This document shows, piece after piece, positions 28,699 through 37,984 of a stretch of DNA of 64,000 nt. The notes under the pieces were generated by a model, which searched no databases, had not been told where the DNA came from, and worked only from the letters and a program-made list of their open reading frames with translations. The stretch is from Euryarchaeota archaeon UBA462. GTDB lineage: Archaea > Thermoplasmatota > Poseidoniia > Poseidoniales > Thalassarchaeaceae. Numbering within the stretch: the stretch's first letter is position 1; every line of letters begins with the position of its first letter. A program made the translations under genes and the position numbers. The stretch covers positions 1 to 64,000 of the forward strand of contig DAYD01000018.1 of assembly GCA_002506755.1 (NCBI GenBank), read 5' to 3'.

Positions 28699-29184
28699 TT
28701 ATTTGGCCAATAGACGTGATACCAAAGACCCCTCCTTTGCCAATAATTCTGGTTCCTCGTTTCTAACCTTCTTCAGTGCATTGATTGGTATCCATTCATC
28801 AGGAATCAGTCGCCAAGGAGTCACTCGCGCCATTATTCCGAGTAGGACTTGGCTTCCAGGTATCATAAACACCCTCAATGGGGGTACGATGATGCTCAAA
28901 GCCGCCAAATCTTCTCTTGCTTTGATTCTCTCGGATCTACTAACTCTCCTACCAACGAATATATTTGCAAGTATGGCCGATGTATGCCTGAAGTGTTCAG
29001 CAGTTATTTTTGATGAGTCCCAAGCCTTCTCTATTGAGGCCCCCCAGATACTAGGTTCCTTGGCTACTTCTTTGATATCATGCTGTGAACTATCAGGAAG
29101 CCTGCTATAAGCAGCCGCGGCCCCTGTAGCTACCCAAGGAATCCATCTGACTAGGAATCTTGCTGAATTTCTGATTCTCCCCAT
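28699..29184 (-). CDS. LETM1-like domain protein
   Basis: This 161-residue protein has a hydrophobic N-terminus (residues 10-28, FLVRWIPWVATGAAAAYS). Its C-terminal segment at about 91-128 (LAALSIIVPPLRVFMIPGSQVLLGIMARVTPWRLIPDEW) resembles the conserved LETM1 segment, which in mitochondrial LETM1 reads roughly VPF-VF-VPF-E-LLP---K-FP-MLPS. LETM1 proteins are inner-membrane factors linked to K+/H+ exchange and ribosome association; short homologues exist in bacteria. The role in archaea is unknown. It starts 4 bp after the aceE stop, so it is probably co-transcribed with it. The assignment rests on this one motif. Confidence 0.55.
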   Translation of the reverse strand: MGRIRNSARFLVRWIPWVATGAAAAYSRLPDSSQHDIKEVAKEPSIWGASIEKAWDSSKITAEHFRHTSAILANIFVGRRVSRSERIKAREDLAALSIIVPPLRVFMIPGSQVLLGIMARVTPWRLIPDEWIPINALKKVRNEEPELLAKEGSLVSRLLAK

Positions 29185-29188
29185 TTAA

Positions 29189-31846
29189 TCACTCGGTCTT
29201 ATCTACCTTGGGTGAACTAACTCCAAGATCTTGGCAGGCTTTTTTCACTGTTCCTTCTGGGACTTCTCCTTCCTGCTCCAAAGCAGATAGCGCTGCAATC
29301 ATGATGCTTGTTGTATCTATTTCGAAGAAAGATCTGAGTGCCTCTCTGCTATCAGATCTCCCAAACCCATCAGTCCCAAGGACAACAAACCTTCCTCCTA
29401 CCCATCTTTGGATCATTTCTGGCACTGAGGCAATGTAGTCAGACGTTGCAACAGTGGGCGTTTCGTCTCCAAAGCACTCTGAAACATATGGAGTATGTGT
29501 CTTGCTTGGGTCTAGTCTGTTTTTCCTTTCGTCCTCCAGTCCGAGCCTCCTTAGTTCTCCATATGAGGTCACAGACCAGACTTCTGAGGACACCCCGTAT
29601 TCCGCTGATATCCGGTGGGCTGCCTCCAATACATACTTGAGAATCGGGCCAGATCCTAGGAGCCTGACTCTAGGTCCCTTTTTACCTACCTCATCCAATA
29701 GGTATGCTCCCTTGATGATTCCTGCTTCGGAGCCAGAGGGCTTCGCTAACTGTTGTTGGTTCTCATTGTATAGCATTACATAGTGAAACACATCTCTGTT
29801 TTTCCCCCACATCTCGTCAATACCATGTTTGATTATTGCTGACATCTCATATGCATATGCTGGGTCCCAAGCTCGGCAATAGGGGACAGTGGATGCTACC
29901 AGAAGGCTATGTCCATCCTGATGTTGAAGACCCTCGCCATTCAACGTCGTTCTTCCCGCAGTGGCACCCATTAGGAAACCTCTGCCTCTTGCATCAGAAG
30001 CGCTCCAAATCTGATCACCGACTCTCTGGAAACCGAACATTGAGTAAAACGTATAGAATGGCATTGTTGGAGAGTTGGCCGTGGAGTATGAGGTAGCGCT
30101 AGCTATCCATGAGGCTATGGCTCCTGCCTCTGAAATTCCCTCCTGAAGCACTTGTCCTGAATCTGATTCTTTGTAATTTAGCAACATTTTGTGATCAACA
30201 GGAGTGTACTTCTGTCCATTAGGTGCAAATATTTCGAACTCGCTGAAAAGGGGGTCCATCCCAAATGTCCTACCTTCATCCGGAATTATTGGGACTATTC
30301 TTTCCCCTATCCCTGACTTCATCAGATTTCTTAGAAGCCTGACGAATGCCATTGTTGTAGACACCTCTTGGCCCTCTGGAGTTCCCTGATCGAAGGCAGA
30401 GTATGTATCATGGGATGGTAGTTCAATATCCACGGGTTTTGGATTTCTTGATGGTAGCTGGCCTCCAAGTACCTCCCTTCTTTCTAGCAAATATTCGAAT
30501 TCTTCTGAGTCTTCCTTCAATCCCAGTAATGGGCTTTTTTGCAACAATTCGTCTTCTAATGGCAAGTCTAGAGCGTTTCTGTAGGCAATCAGGTCATCAA
30601 GCTCCATCTTCTTTTTCTGATGGGTTGAGTTTCTACCTTCGAATGAGTCTATTCCCCAGCCTTTTACTGTGTGAGCAAGGATTACTGATGGGCCGGGATA
30701 CTCCAATGCATATTTGTAAGCCGAGTAGACCTTGATAGGGTCGTGCCCACCTCTAGTCAAATCTTGTATCTCGGTATCAGACAAGGATTTTCCTATTTCA
30801 ACCAATGACTCGTTGCCGGAGAAAAACTCATTCCGAAAATCTGATGGTGCGAGGGTGCTCAACCTTTGCCAATCACCATCTGTGATTCTTTCTATCCTCT
30901 CGAGAATATGGCCCTTGGAGTCGTGTTGAAGAATTCGGTCCCAACCGGAGCCCCAAATTACTTTGATTACTCTCCACCCTGCTCCACGATACAGGCCCTC
31001 AAGCTCTTGTATAATGTTTGAATTGCCCCTTACCGGGCCATCAAGCCTCTGTAGGTTACAGTTTACGACCACTACTAGATTGTCCAGTTGCTCTCTTCCT
31101 GCAACAGCAATTGAGGCAATAGATTCCGGCTCATCCATTTCTCCATCACCTAAGAAAGCGAATACTCTACTTCCTGATGTGTCTGCAAGGCCTCTTTGGT
31201 GGAGATACTTCCAGAACCTCGCTTGCATTACAGCAGCGAGCGGTCCAAGACCCATTGAGACGGTCGGATACTCCCAGAAGTCTGGCATTAGCCTTGGGTG
31301 GGGGTATGACGAGAGGCCATCTAGGTATGCTTCTTGCCTGAAATTATACAACTGATCTTTGGAGAGTCTGCCTTCTAGGAATGCCCTGGAATAAACTCCT
31401 GGGCTAGCATGTCCTTGAATGTATATTGCATCGCCAATTCCATTGTATTCCTTTCCTCTGAATATGTGGTTGAATCCTACCTCGTAAAGAGTCGAACTGG
31501 ATGCGTAAGTGGATATGTGACCCCCGATACCGTCCAGTCTCCTGTTGGCATCGGAGACCATGATTGCAGCATTCCAAAGTACGTGGTTCTGGATTTGTTT
31601 CTCTATATTCAAATCTCCAGGATATGGAAGTTGTTGATCTACTGAGATCGAGTTAAGATAGGGCGTCCTAGATGAGGGCCTGATCGGGATACCCAGAGAA
31701 GGAGCCTCTGACAAAAGCTCCTGAAGAAGGAGGCTCGCTCTTTGGGGGCCCTGAGAAGACACTACTGACCTCAATGCCTCAAGCCATTCATCCGTCTCGT
31801 CAGGATCTGAATCTGGAAGAGACTGGCGGGGTTCTGGTGGAGTCAT
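29189..31846 (-). CDS. aceE: Pyruvate dehydrogenase E1 component, homodimeric (AceE type)
   Basis: The enzyme decarboxylates pyruvate with thiamine diphosphate and passes the acetyl group to lipoyl E2. The ATG at 31846 is preferred to a TTG 13 codons earlier and gives 885 residues, near the 887 of E. coli AceE. The ThDP motif runs from GDGEMDEPESIASI to VVNCNLQRLDGPVRGN (GDG-N motif, about 218-265). HTVKGWGIDSFEGRNSTHQ and GEGLQHQDGHS are AceE signatures. No E2 or E3 gene lies nearby, so its lipoyl partner must be elsewhere. Most archaea use pyruvate:ferredoxin oxidoreductase, so this is a bacterial-type gene. It is followed at 4 bp by the LETM1-like gene. Confidence 0.95.
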   Translation of the reverse strand: MTPPEPRQSLPDSDPDETDEWLEALRSVVSSQGPQRASLLLQELLSEAPSLGIPIRPSSRTPYLNSISVDQQLPYPGDLNIEKQIQNHVLWNAAIMVSDANRRLDGIGGHISTYASSSTLYEVGFNHIFRGKEYNGIGDAIYIQGHASPGVYSRAFLEGRLSKDQLYNFRQEAYLDGLSSYPHPRLMPDFWEYPTVSMGLGPLAAVMQARFWKYLHQRGLADTSGSRVFAFLGDGEMDEPESIASIAVAGREQLDNLVVVVNCNLQRLDGPVRGNSNIIQELEGLYRGAGWRVIKVIWGSGWDRILQHDSKGHILERIERITDGDWQRLSTLAPSDFRNEFFSGNESLVEIGKSLSDTEIQDLTRGGHDPIKVYSAYKYALEYPGPSVILAHTVKGWGIDSFEGRNSTHQKKKMELDDLIAYRNALDLPLEDELLQKSPLLGLKEDSEEFEYLLERREVLGGQLPSRNPKPVDIELPSHDTYSAFDQGTPEGQEVSTTMAFVRLLRNLMKSGIGERIVPIIPDEGRTFGMDPLFSEFEIFAPNGQKYTPVDHKMLLNYKESDSGQVLQEGISEAGAIASWIASATSYSTANSPTMPFYTFYSMFGFQRVGDQIWSASDARGRGFLMGATAGRTTLNGEGLQHQDGHSLLVASTVPYCRAWDPAYAYEMSAIIKHGIDEMWGKNRDVFHYVMLYNENQQQLAKPSGSEAGIIKGAYLLDEVGKKGPRVRLLGSGPILKYVLEAAHRISAEYGVSSEVWSVTSYGELRRLGLEDERKNRLDPSKTHTPYVSECFGDETPTVATSDYIASVPEMIQRWVGGRFVVLGTDGFGRSDSREALRSFFEIDTTSIMIAALSALEQEGEVPEGTVKKACQDLGVSSPKVDKTE

Positions 31847-31930
31847 ATTGGCACATCTGCCCCTCGGGGCAAGATTACCAACCAAGGGGTGTTTTTTGAA
31901 TGGGTCGACTGTTTCTTCTCTTGTGTCAAC

Positions 31931-32530
31931 TCATGAAGGGCCGATGTGAATTAAATGGCATTCATGCCTTGTCCTGACTCCTGCAACCGTAATTGCGGAG
32001 TCTCCTGAAGCACATCTCTCGCCGCCCCATTTTTTCACTGTCCTTTGCACAGTCTTGGAGCCTGGTAAGTTATTTGGATCTACTTTCATTTCTACTGTAG
32101 TATTACCTGTGTGTCTAATCCAACCTAAAGTAGCGTCTATGCTTTTCCTTGCGTATCCATGACGTTGCTCTGAGCTTCTAACCCAGTACCCCAAATTCCA
32201 CATGGCTTTATTGGATCTGGTTACTCTGTCGAACCCTACTAGGCCGAGGAGGTATCCATCCCATGGACGGATCATCACCCAGTGGTGGAGAATTCCAGAC
32301 TTGCCCTTTGTCTCCGTATCGGTGATGAAATCCTTGATTTGCGATCTGATTTCGATATCTGGATTAATCCAGGGCATTGCCCTGATTACTTCCGGCCAAG
32401 TTTCCTCGAAGGCCTCGACAATATCCGAGATATGAATCTTAGAAGCTGGTCTTAGGACTAAGCCATCGTCAATCCGTATTGAGGAGGTGGCTCTCTTGTG
32501 CATCGGACGAGAGGTAGATCGCCACACCAT
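31931..32530 (-). CDS. GNAT-family N-acetyltransferase (RimJ/RimL-like)
   Basis: The ATG at 32530 follows the Shine-Dalgarno GGAGG by five bases. The roughly 199-residue product has a GNAT pattern: LVLRPASKIHISDIVEAFEETWPEVIRAMPW, then LGLVGFDRVTRSNKAMWNLGYWVRSSEQRHGYARKSIDATLGWI, where QRHGYA is the acetyl-CoA loop (Q/RxxGxA, about 131-137). The C-terminal half (VEMKVDPNNLPGSKTVQRTVKKWGG) matches the RimJ/RimL subgroup that acetylates protein N-termini or amino groups. The substrate is unknown. It lies between the zinc-ribbon/EF-hand gene and aceE on the same strand. Confidence 0.8.
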   Translation of the reverse strand: MVWRSTSRPMHKRATSSIRIDDGLVLRPASKIHISDIVEAFEETWPEVIRAMPWINPDIEIRSQIKDFITDTETKGKSGILHHWVMIRPWDGYLLGLVGFDRVTRSNKAMWNLGYWVRSSEQRHGYARKSIDATLGWIRHTGNTTVEMKVDPNNLPGSKTVQRTVKKWGGERCASGDSAITVAGVRTRHECHLIHIGPS

Positions 32531-32553
32531 CACTTCCTCCCGGGGGCTTGTCG

Positions 32554-33672
32554 TTAAGAAATCAGTTTCTGTCTTGATTTAAGCACATCGGGGTCGTTTG
32601 GATATTTTTCATAAGCGGACTCGACCATCTTTTTCGCCTCGTTGGACCTTCCAATCGACATCATAAGTCTTCCAACTGAATAAATCAAGGAGTTCCTGTC
32701 TCCCAAGTGTGGCCCTACCTCATCAAGGAGGACTGTTGCCTGTGCAGAGTTCTGTTCCTTTGCAGCCCTAATTGCAGCTTGAAGTTGTTTTATTATTTCT
32801 GTAGCGGGCCACTCCTCCTGTTGTTGCCAAGGCCAATAAGTGTTTGATTCAGGAAAAATTGACTCATCAGAGATTTCTGCTTGGGGGATATCCAAACTAG
32901 GTGCTCGAGGTACAGGAACTTGTTCTTCGACCTCTTTCTTTTTCTGGATTTCTTCATCAACCGGTACCGCAGACAACCTAGGGATAGGAACTGATGGAGC
33001 TTTTGGGATCTCCGTATCCTCTTTCCTTGTTTCTGAATCAACTGCAAACGCTGCTTCGATCTCGTCAACCCTTCCATCACCATCGAAATCCGCAAGAAGA
33101 GGCTTTTTTTCCCCCCGGTCTGAACCCAACCAAGCGGGGGAGTCGGGGACTTCGCTAGCTGAAACTGTTTCAACTACATCTGGAGTTTCTGCATTTGGTT
33201 GAATTAGCTCGACTCTCCTACGATCCAAATCCTCTTCCTTCTCTTCTGGGACTGGTACTTCGAATTTCTTTACAAATTCAGGTATATCTGCCGCAGTAAG
33301 TTGGTAATCCTCCTCCTCTTCAATTTCTGAGGGTGCAATTATAGATTTTAGATCAGGATTGTTGTTTAGAACGATCTGTTCTCCATCCCCGTATTGTTCG
33401 ACCTCAATGGTCACATCATCCATCGCAAAGGAGGCGGGGACATAGTCTTCCTCGCCTTCATCTTCAATTTCGCTCATTAGCTCGTCCAGTAGGTCTGTAG
33501 ACTCTCGCTCTTCCAATGAATTACCTTGCTCAAAGGCGGCTTTGTTTAATTGATAGTAGCACCTGACACAGACTTCGATTCCTTCTTGATTTTGATGCTG
33601 ACAAGAAGGGCAAACTGTACCCCCTTTCTGAGATTCCCTCCACGATTTAAATTTGTCAAAAACCACTCCCAT
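32554..33672 (-). CDS. Zinc-ribbon, EF-hand and TPR-like protein
   Basis: The ATG at 33672 (MGVVFDKFK) is preferred to one 14 codons earlier and gives 372 residues. The layout is an N-terminal zinc ribbon (CPSCQHQNQEGIEVCVRC, about 22-39); a long acidic, proline-containing low-complexity region (about 50-290) with short repeats such as IPEFVKKFEVPVPEEKEED; within it one canonical 12-residue EF-hand loop, DFDGDGRVDEIE (about 192-203); and a C-terminal alpha-helical TPR-like domain (about 295-372, WPATEIIKQLQAAIRAAKEQNS, SNEAKKMVESAYEKYPNDPD). There is no signal peptide, so it is cytoplasmic. The combination suggests a scaffold; the partner is unknown. The divergent helicase gene starts about 120 bp away. 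Confidence 0.75.
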   Translation of the reverse strand: MGVVFDKFKSWRESQKGGTVCPSCQHQNQEGIEVCVRCYYQLNKAAFEQGNSLEERESTDLLDELMSEIEDEGEEDYVPASFAMDDVTIEVEQYGDGEQIVLNNNPDLKSIIAPSEIEEEEDYQLTAADIPEFVKKFEVPVPEEKEEDLDRRRVELIQPNAETPDVVETVSASEVPDSPAWLGSDRGEKKPLLADFDGDGRVDEIEAAFAVDSETRKEDTEIPKAPSVPIPRLSAVPVDEEIQKKKEVEEQVPVPRAPSLDIPQAEISDESIFPESNTYWPWQQQEEWPATEIIKQLQAAIRAAKEQNSAQATVLLDEVGPHLGDRNSLIYSVGRLMMSIGRSNEAKKMVESAYEKYPNDPDVLKSRQKLIS

Positions 33673-33790
33673 CACCCCCGGACAACTCTTTCGATGATGG
33701 TGCGCGTTTAACATTCACGCGTAAAGGCATGGGACTTGATTCTACATATCGTCAAGTAATCGTGATAGAGGCGAGACCGGACGGCTAAGT

Positions 33791-35719
33791 GTGGACGACA
33801 CTGAGGAAACTATTCCTTCTCGATTCAACAGGAGTCAGGACCATAACGAAGCATACCTCAAACTCATCAGATGGGAGTTGGAAGACGAGTTGGCCATGAC
33901 TGAGGAGAGATTGAAGAACTGGTCCGAAAAAAGGTTGCGAGCAAATGGTATTGCGCTTTTCGGATTGATTGCAAAGACGGACGGTTGGTTGTTTGGTCAG
34001 AGAATTATCAAGCTAAGACCCAGTGCTAGTAGTGACTTTGGAAGTCACAAATTTAGGCAAGGGGACATTGTAATGCTCAGCAGGAGTAACCCTCTCAATG
34101 AGAAGCCAATTGAAGCAATAGTCAGCAACAGAAGTAGAGGTTCAATCAGCATAGTGCTTCCAGAGTCTCCCAAGGGACTTAGGAAGGGAACTTGGAGAAT
34201 GGACAGGGGCGCGAATAGAATTGCCTTCGATCGGATGAGAGATGCTCTAAACTCAATTTTTGAAGAAGATGGAAGCGCTCCACTTAGAAGTCTTCTACTT
34301 GGGCTAGTTCATGATCCAAAGGGTACTGCGTCGCTAGCTCCCGAAATGGGGGGAGCCAAGCAGATCAGAGTACCTCTTCCGGGGGGGATGAACGAGGCAC
34401 AACGATTGGCGACACAGTCTGCACTATCTTGCAGACTTACCCTAATACATGGCCCTCCTGGAACTGGGAAAACACATACAGCTGTTAGAATTTTAGAATC
34501 CTGGGCTAAGCAGGATCTAGGCTCTGTTCTGGCAGTTGCAGATTCAAACGTTGCAGTTGACAATCTTTTGGAAGGCTTACTTGACAGAGGAGTAAGGGCA
34601 GTAAGACTTGGACAACCTGTCAAGGTAAGGGAAAATCTTAGACAAGCAACGATTGATGCTAGAATGGAAAGCCATGAGCTAAACAGAGACTTGGTTGAGG
34701 AAATTGAGAGAAATGAGAAGTTATCGAGGAAAATCAAAGGAATGAGGGGGGGCAAAGAGAAAGGACTAGCGCACAGAGATCTCAGTAGGGGCTGGAAGGA
34801 AGTTAGGAGGATAGAGCGGCAGATCAGAGACGAAATTCTAGATAGGGCCCAGGTATTGTGTTGTACTTGTATTGGTTCGGGACATGAGTTACTGGACGGG
34901 AGACGGTTTTCCAGAGTACTGATAGATGAGGCAACACAAGCCACCGAGCCAGCTACTCTTGTTCCATTGGTTCGTGGCGCTAGACAAGTGGTTATGGTAG
35001 GAGACCATAGGCAGTTGCCTCCTACAGTGGTTTCAAGGAGAGCAGAAAATGGAGGTCTGACAAGGTCTCTTTTCGAGCGTCTAGTTGACATGGGGGTATC
35101 TACAATACTTCTTGATACCCAATATAGGATGCATCCCTCAATTTCCGAATTTCCAAATTCACATTTTTACGATGGGGAGCTTATGGATGGTATTGAGGCT
35201 TCGGAAAGGCCCACACCATCTGGTTTACTTTGGCCAGACTGGGACATTCCTGTTTGTTTTATCCCGATACAGGGGGATGAGATTTCCGCTCCTGATGGGA
35301 CTTCGAAAGAAAATCCAACTGAGGCTTCTTGGATCGTAAAGATCCTATCTGATTTTGTTGAGGGGGGTGAATTAGACATCTCTGATTTAGGAATTATCAC
35401 TCCATATGCGGGACAGGTAAGGGCGATTAGAGACTTGCTTCCAGAATCTATGCATAGCGTAGAGGTGAGGACTGTGGATGGTTATCAGGGAAGAGAGAAA
35501 AATGTGATTATTTTCTCTTGTGTCAGATCAAACAAGGATGGTAACGTGGGCTTTCTTTCTGATAGACGCAGGCTAAATGTGGCATTGACCAGAGCTAGGA
35601 AGGGACTAGTGGTTTTGGGGGATCCAGATACCTTGAGGAATGACAAAAACTGGAGGGCATGGCTGGACCACGTAAGGATGAAGAAAGTTGAGGGATGGCA
35701 CCTACTAAGCACAATTTGA
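33791..35719 (+). CDS. Superfamily 1B helicase, UPF1/IGHMBP2 (SMUBP-2)-like
   Basis: The GTG at 33791 opens a 642-residue protein with every motif of a UPF1-like 5'-3' RNA/DNA helicase: motif I LIHGPPGTGKTHTA (about 219-232), motif II VLIDEATQATEPA (about 376-388), motif III VGDHRQLPPTV (about 401-411), motif IV QYRMHPSISEFPNSHFYDGEL (about 439-459), motif V VRTVDGYQGREKNVIIFSCVR (about 557-577), motif VI LNVALTRARKGLVVLGD (about 595-611). The N-terminal 200 residues contain a small beta-barrel (FRQGDIVMLSRSN) like domain 1B. It heads a four-gene plus-strand run with tsaC and map, so a role in RNA processing or translation quality is plausible. Confidence 0.92.
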   Translation: MDDTEETIPSRFNRSQDHNEAYLKLIRWELEDELAMTEERLKNWSEKRLRANGIALFGLIAKTDGWLFGQRIIKLRPSASSDFGSHKFRQGDIVMLSRSNPLNEKPIEAIVSNRSRGSISIVLPESPKGLRKGTWRMDRGANRIAFDRMRDALNSIFEEDGSAPLRSLLLGLVHDPKGTASLAPEMGGAKQIRVPLPGGMNEAQRLATQSALSCRLTLIHGPPGTGKTHTAVRILESWAKQDLGSVLAVADSNVAVDNLLEGLLDRGVRAVRLGQPVKVRENLRQATIDARMESHELNRDLVEEIERNEKLSRKIKGMRGGKEKGLAHRDLSRGWKEVRRIERQIRDEILDRAQVLCCTCIGSGHELLDGRRFSRVLIDEATQATEPATLVPLVRGARQVVMVGDHRQLPPTVVSRRAENGGLTRSLFERLVDMGVSTILLDTQYRMHPSISEFPNSHFYDGELMDGIEASERPTPSGLLWPDWDIPVCFIPIQGDEISAPDGTSKENPTEASWIVKILSDFVEGGELDISDLGIITPYAGQVRAIRDLLPESMHSVEVRTVDGYQGREKNVIIFSCVRSNKDGNVGFLSDRRRLNVALTRARKGLVVLGDPDTLRNDKNWRAWLDHVRMKKVEGWHLLSTI

Positions 35720-35722
35720 GGG

Positions 35723-36301
35723 ATGAAGATGAGTGACCATGAATCTCCGATATCAATTCACGGAGGAGGTACTCTAGCGAAGGCGATCGTATCACAAAAC
35801 AATGACCACTGGTCCCTTCCTGACGGTTCAATCCTTGCCCCCTGGACTAGGAGAGTAGCATCATTAGTTATTGACGTGGTTATTGTTAATTCGGTGCTTA
35901 TGCTTTCAACGGATTCAATGGTAAGAAATGCTTGGAACTTGTCCCTTTGGATCTCTGAAGACTTTCACTATGCCATTGCATTCGCTGGAATTACTCTAGC
36001 AAGCCACTGGCTTTACTGGAGGATTACAGGTTTGGTTTTTTCAAGGTCACTCGGTCAGAAGGTTCTGGGGATTGCAATAGTAATGGAGGATGGGTCTCGG
36101 GTTTCTAGCAAAGTTTGGGATTCTCGTGCTGCTAGGAAGCTGCTTTACTTACTTCCAATCATTAATTTGTACATCGGAGTTTATGAGATTGCGAGGATAT
36201 CACAGAGGCACACTCATCAGTCCAACCTAGACCTCAAGGTGGGAACTATTGCTGCACTAGCAAACTCACTTCCTCCGGCCAGTAGGCGCCATATTAGGTA
36301 G
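35723..36301 (+). CDS. RDD-family membrane protein
   Basis: This 192-residue protein has the RDD signature at its first membrane helix (APWTRRVASLVIDVVIVNSVLML, about 33-55: the R before the helix and the D inside it). Two more hydrophobic segments follow (FHYAIAFAGITLASHWLYW and RAARKLLYLLPIINLYIGVYEI), with the loop FSRSLGQKVLGIAIVMEDG between them, which is typical of the family. RDD proteins are small polytopic proteins, mostly of unknown role; some act in ion transport. It starts 3 bp after the helicase gene. Confidence 0.85.
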   Translation: MKMSDHESPISIHGGGTLAKAIVSQNNDHWSLPDGSILAPWTRRVASLVIDVVIVNSVLMLSTDSMVRNAWNLSLWISEDFHYAIAFAGITLASHWLYWRITGLVFSRSLGQKVLGIAIVMEDGSRVSSKVWDSRAARKLLYLLPIINLYIGVYEIARISQRHTHQSNLDLKVGTIAALANSLPPASRRHIR

Positions 36302-36309
36302 GCGAGAAG

Positions 36310-36912
36310 ATGGATGATTGCATAGACTGGGCCCTAACTGGGAGAAGCATAGTTTACCCTACATCTACGCTTCCTGCTCTGGGATGCATTCCCGACTCAA
36401 AATCTCTCGATGAGCTCTATGAGATAAAACAGAGATCGAATGATGCTCCTGTGAGTTTAGGAGTAGCGAGCTTGGATCAAGCAAGAGAATTGGTGGAGGT
36501 TCCGCCCGACGTGGAGCAAATCCTTACCGCGTTTCCCGAAGGCTCTCTGACAATAGTATTGAGGCCTCATGAAATAATGGATTCCAGATTGGGAGGGGCC
36601 AAGGTTGCTATCAGGGTTGTTTCAAACCCTATTGCTAAGGCTCTATTGCTCAAGACCGGACCTTTGACCGCAACCAGTGCTAATCATTCGGGGGAGGATC
36701 CTCTTTTGGACTGTAAAGAGGCTGCAATTTCTCTTTCGACATCCGAGTTTACAGTAAAGGCAATTGAGGGGGTTTGCGAAGGAGGAGCACCCAGTACTTT
36801 GATAGCATGGCATACGGTCTGCAACACACCTGAGTCGAGGGGCATTGAGGTAATCAGAGAGGGTAAAGTAAGCTCCGAGGAAGTGTTCGCATGGTGGAAG
36901 AAAAGGATTTGA
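36310..36912 (+). CDS. tsaC: Threonylcarbamoyl-AMP synthase (YrdC/Sua5 family)
   Basis: The protein makes threonylcarbamoyl-AMP from Thr, bicarbonate and ATP, for t6A37 of ANN-decoding tRNAs. The 200-residue product is the short YrdC form without the Sua5 C-terminal domain. Signatures: IVYPTSTLPALGCIPDSKSLDELYEIKQR (about 14-42), FPEGSLTIVLRP (about 76-87), VAIRVVSNPIAKALLLKTGPLTATSANHSGEDP (about 98-130). It sits between the RDD gene and map; its end overlaps the map start by 22 bp. Confidence 0.93.
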   Translation: MDDCIDWALTGRSIVYPTSTLPALGCIPDSKSLDELYEIKQRSNDAPVSLGVASLDQARELVEVPPDVEQILTAFPEGSLTIVLRPHEIMDSRLGGAKVAIRVVSNPIAKALLLKTGPLTATSANHSGEDPLLDCKEAAISLSTSEFTVKAIEGVCEGGAPSTLIAWHTVCNTPESRGIEVIREGKVSSEEVFAWWKKRI

Positions 36913-37904
36913 AGCAATGGAAAGATGCGGGACACGTTGCTAGAAGGACTCTTGAAGGAATCAAGGGAGAGATAGTGGCAGGAAAACAATGGTCCGAAGT
37001 TATAGAATCTGCAGAGCGGTTCATCAGAAGACATGGGGGGCAAGCAGCATTCCCAGTTACAATTTCCGTGAATGAAATGGCAGCCCACTATACCTCAAAC
37101 ACAGAAGAGGTTCCTCCAGAAGGAATGGAGGGGGATATGGTTTTCCAGAAGGGGGATCTCGTGAAACTAGATGTAGGGGTTCACATTAAAGGGGCATTAG
37201 GTGATAATGCCCTTACCATTGAGGTTGGCAACGGGGGGGAGCACACCGATCAAATAAAGGCAGCAAAGGAGGCTAGAGACGCTGCAATAGAGAAGATGCA
37301 CCCGGGAACTCCATGGCATGTCGTGGGAGAGGCCGCCCAGCAACCCTCAATCGATGCGGGGTTTGAACCAATCAGGAACCTGAGCGGGCACAAGATGGAG
37401 AGGTGGTCGCTCCACTCGGGTGTTTCAATCCCAATGTATTCCTGTGGCCCAAACAACCCAAGTTACAAGGGAGAAGTTGAGGCGGGGGGAGTCTATGCAG
37501 TAGAGCCATTCAATACAACTGGAAAAAGCGGGACTGTCGAGAATGTGCCGCCTCAAGGTTCTTCTAACATACTTCGAGTTACTGGCAGTGTTAAAATCAG
37601 AAAGGCTTTGAAGAAGGGAAAGCTAAAGCCCCTAGGTGCTACAATGGCAAGATACATTGAGGAGAGGTACAGCACTCTTCCATTTGCTGAGAGGTGGGCA
37701 TACCCATTGCTAAGCAAGCCGTTTCCCGAGGAAAGTGAGGATTCCTTGAGGAGAAAGTGGAAGGCCTTGGTAAAAAAGCTGACAAATATACGATTCCTAG
37801 AAGTATATGAGGCATTGAGGGATGTTGATGGTGGCTTTGTCGGCCAATTTGAGCATACTGCATACATTACCGAGGGGGGCCCAGAAGTATTGACCGTGGA
37901 ATAA
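36891..37904 (+). CDS. map: Methionine aminopeptidase, type II
   Basis: The enzyme removes N-terminal Met from new proteins with a dinuclear metal site. The 337-residue protein has the type II pattern: AAFPVTISVNEMAAHYTSN (about 52-70, with the substrate His), KGDLVKLDVGVHIKGALGDNALTIEV (about 87-112, first metal Asp and second Asp), SGHKMERWSLHSGVSIP (about 163-179, metal His), VYAVEPFNTTGKSG (about 202-215, metal Glu) and GQFEHTAYITEGGPEVLT at the C-terminus (metal Glu). The roughly 60-residue helical insert (about 240-300) is the type II hallmark. It overlaps tsaC by 22 bp, so the two are translationally coupled. Confidence 0.96.
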   Translation: MVEEKDLKQWKDAGHVARRTLEGIKGEIVAGKQWSEVIESAERFIRRHGGQAAFPVTISVNEMAAHYTSNTEEVPPEGMEGDMVFQKGDLVKLDVGVHIKGALGDNALTIEVGNGGEHTDQIKAAKEARDAAIEKMHPGTPWHVVGEAAQQPSIDAGFEPIRNLSGHKMERWSLHSGVSIPMYSCGPNNPSYKGEVEAGGVYAVEPFNTTGKSGTVENVPPQGSSNILRVTGSVKIRKALKKGKLKPLGATMARYIEERYSTLPFAERWAYPLLSKPFPEESEDSLRRKWKALVKKLTNIRFLEVYEALRDVDGGFVGQFEHTAYITEGGPEVLTVE

Positions 37905-37947
37905 TGGAAAATATATTCCATTTATTGGAGGGTTTTCTGTAATTTTT
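37903..37947 (+). terminator. Probable terminator of the helicase-RDD-tsaC-map operon
   Basis: An inverted repeat, AATGGAA (37903-37909) and TTCCATT (37916-37922), begins at the map stop codon. It is followed by T-rich DNA (GGTTTTCTGTAATTTTT, about 37931-37947), the usual archaeal termination signal. The gap 37905-38094 lies between convergent genes. Confidence 0.5.
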
Positions 37948-37984
37948 CACAACGATTAACTATTGCCGACCAGTTCGGTAGACC

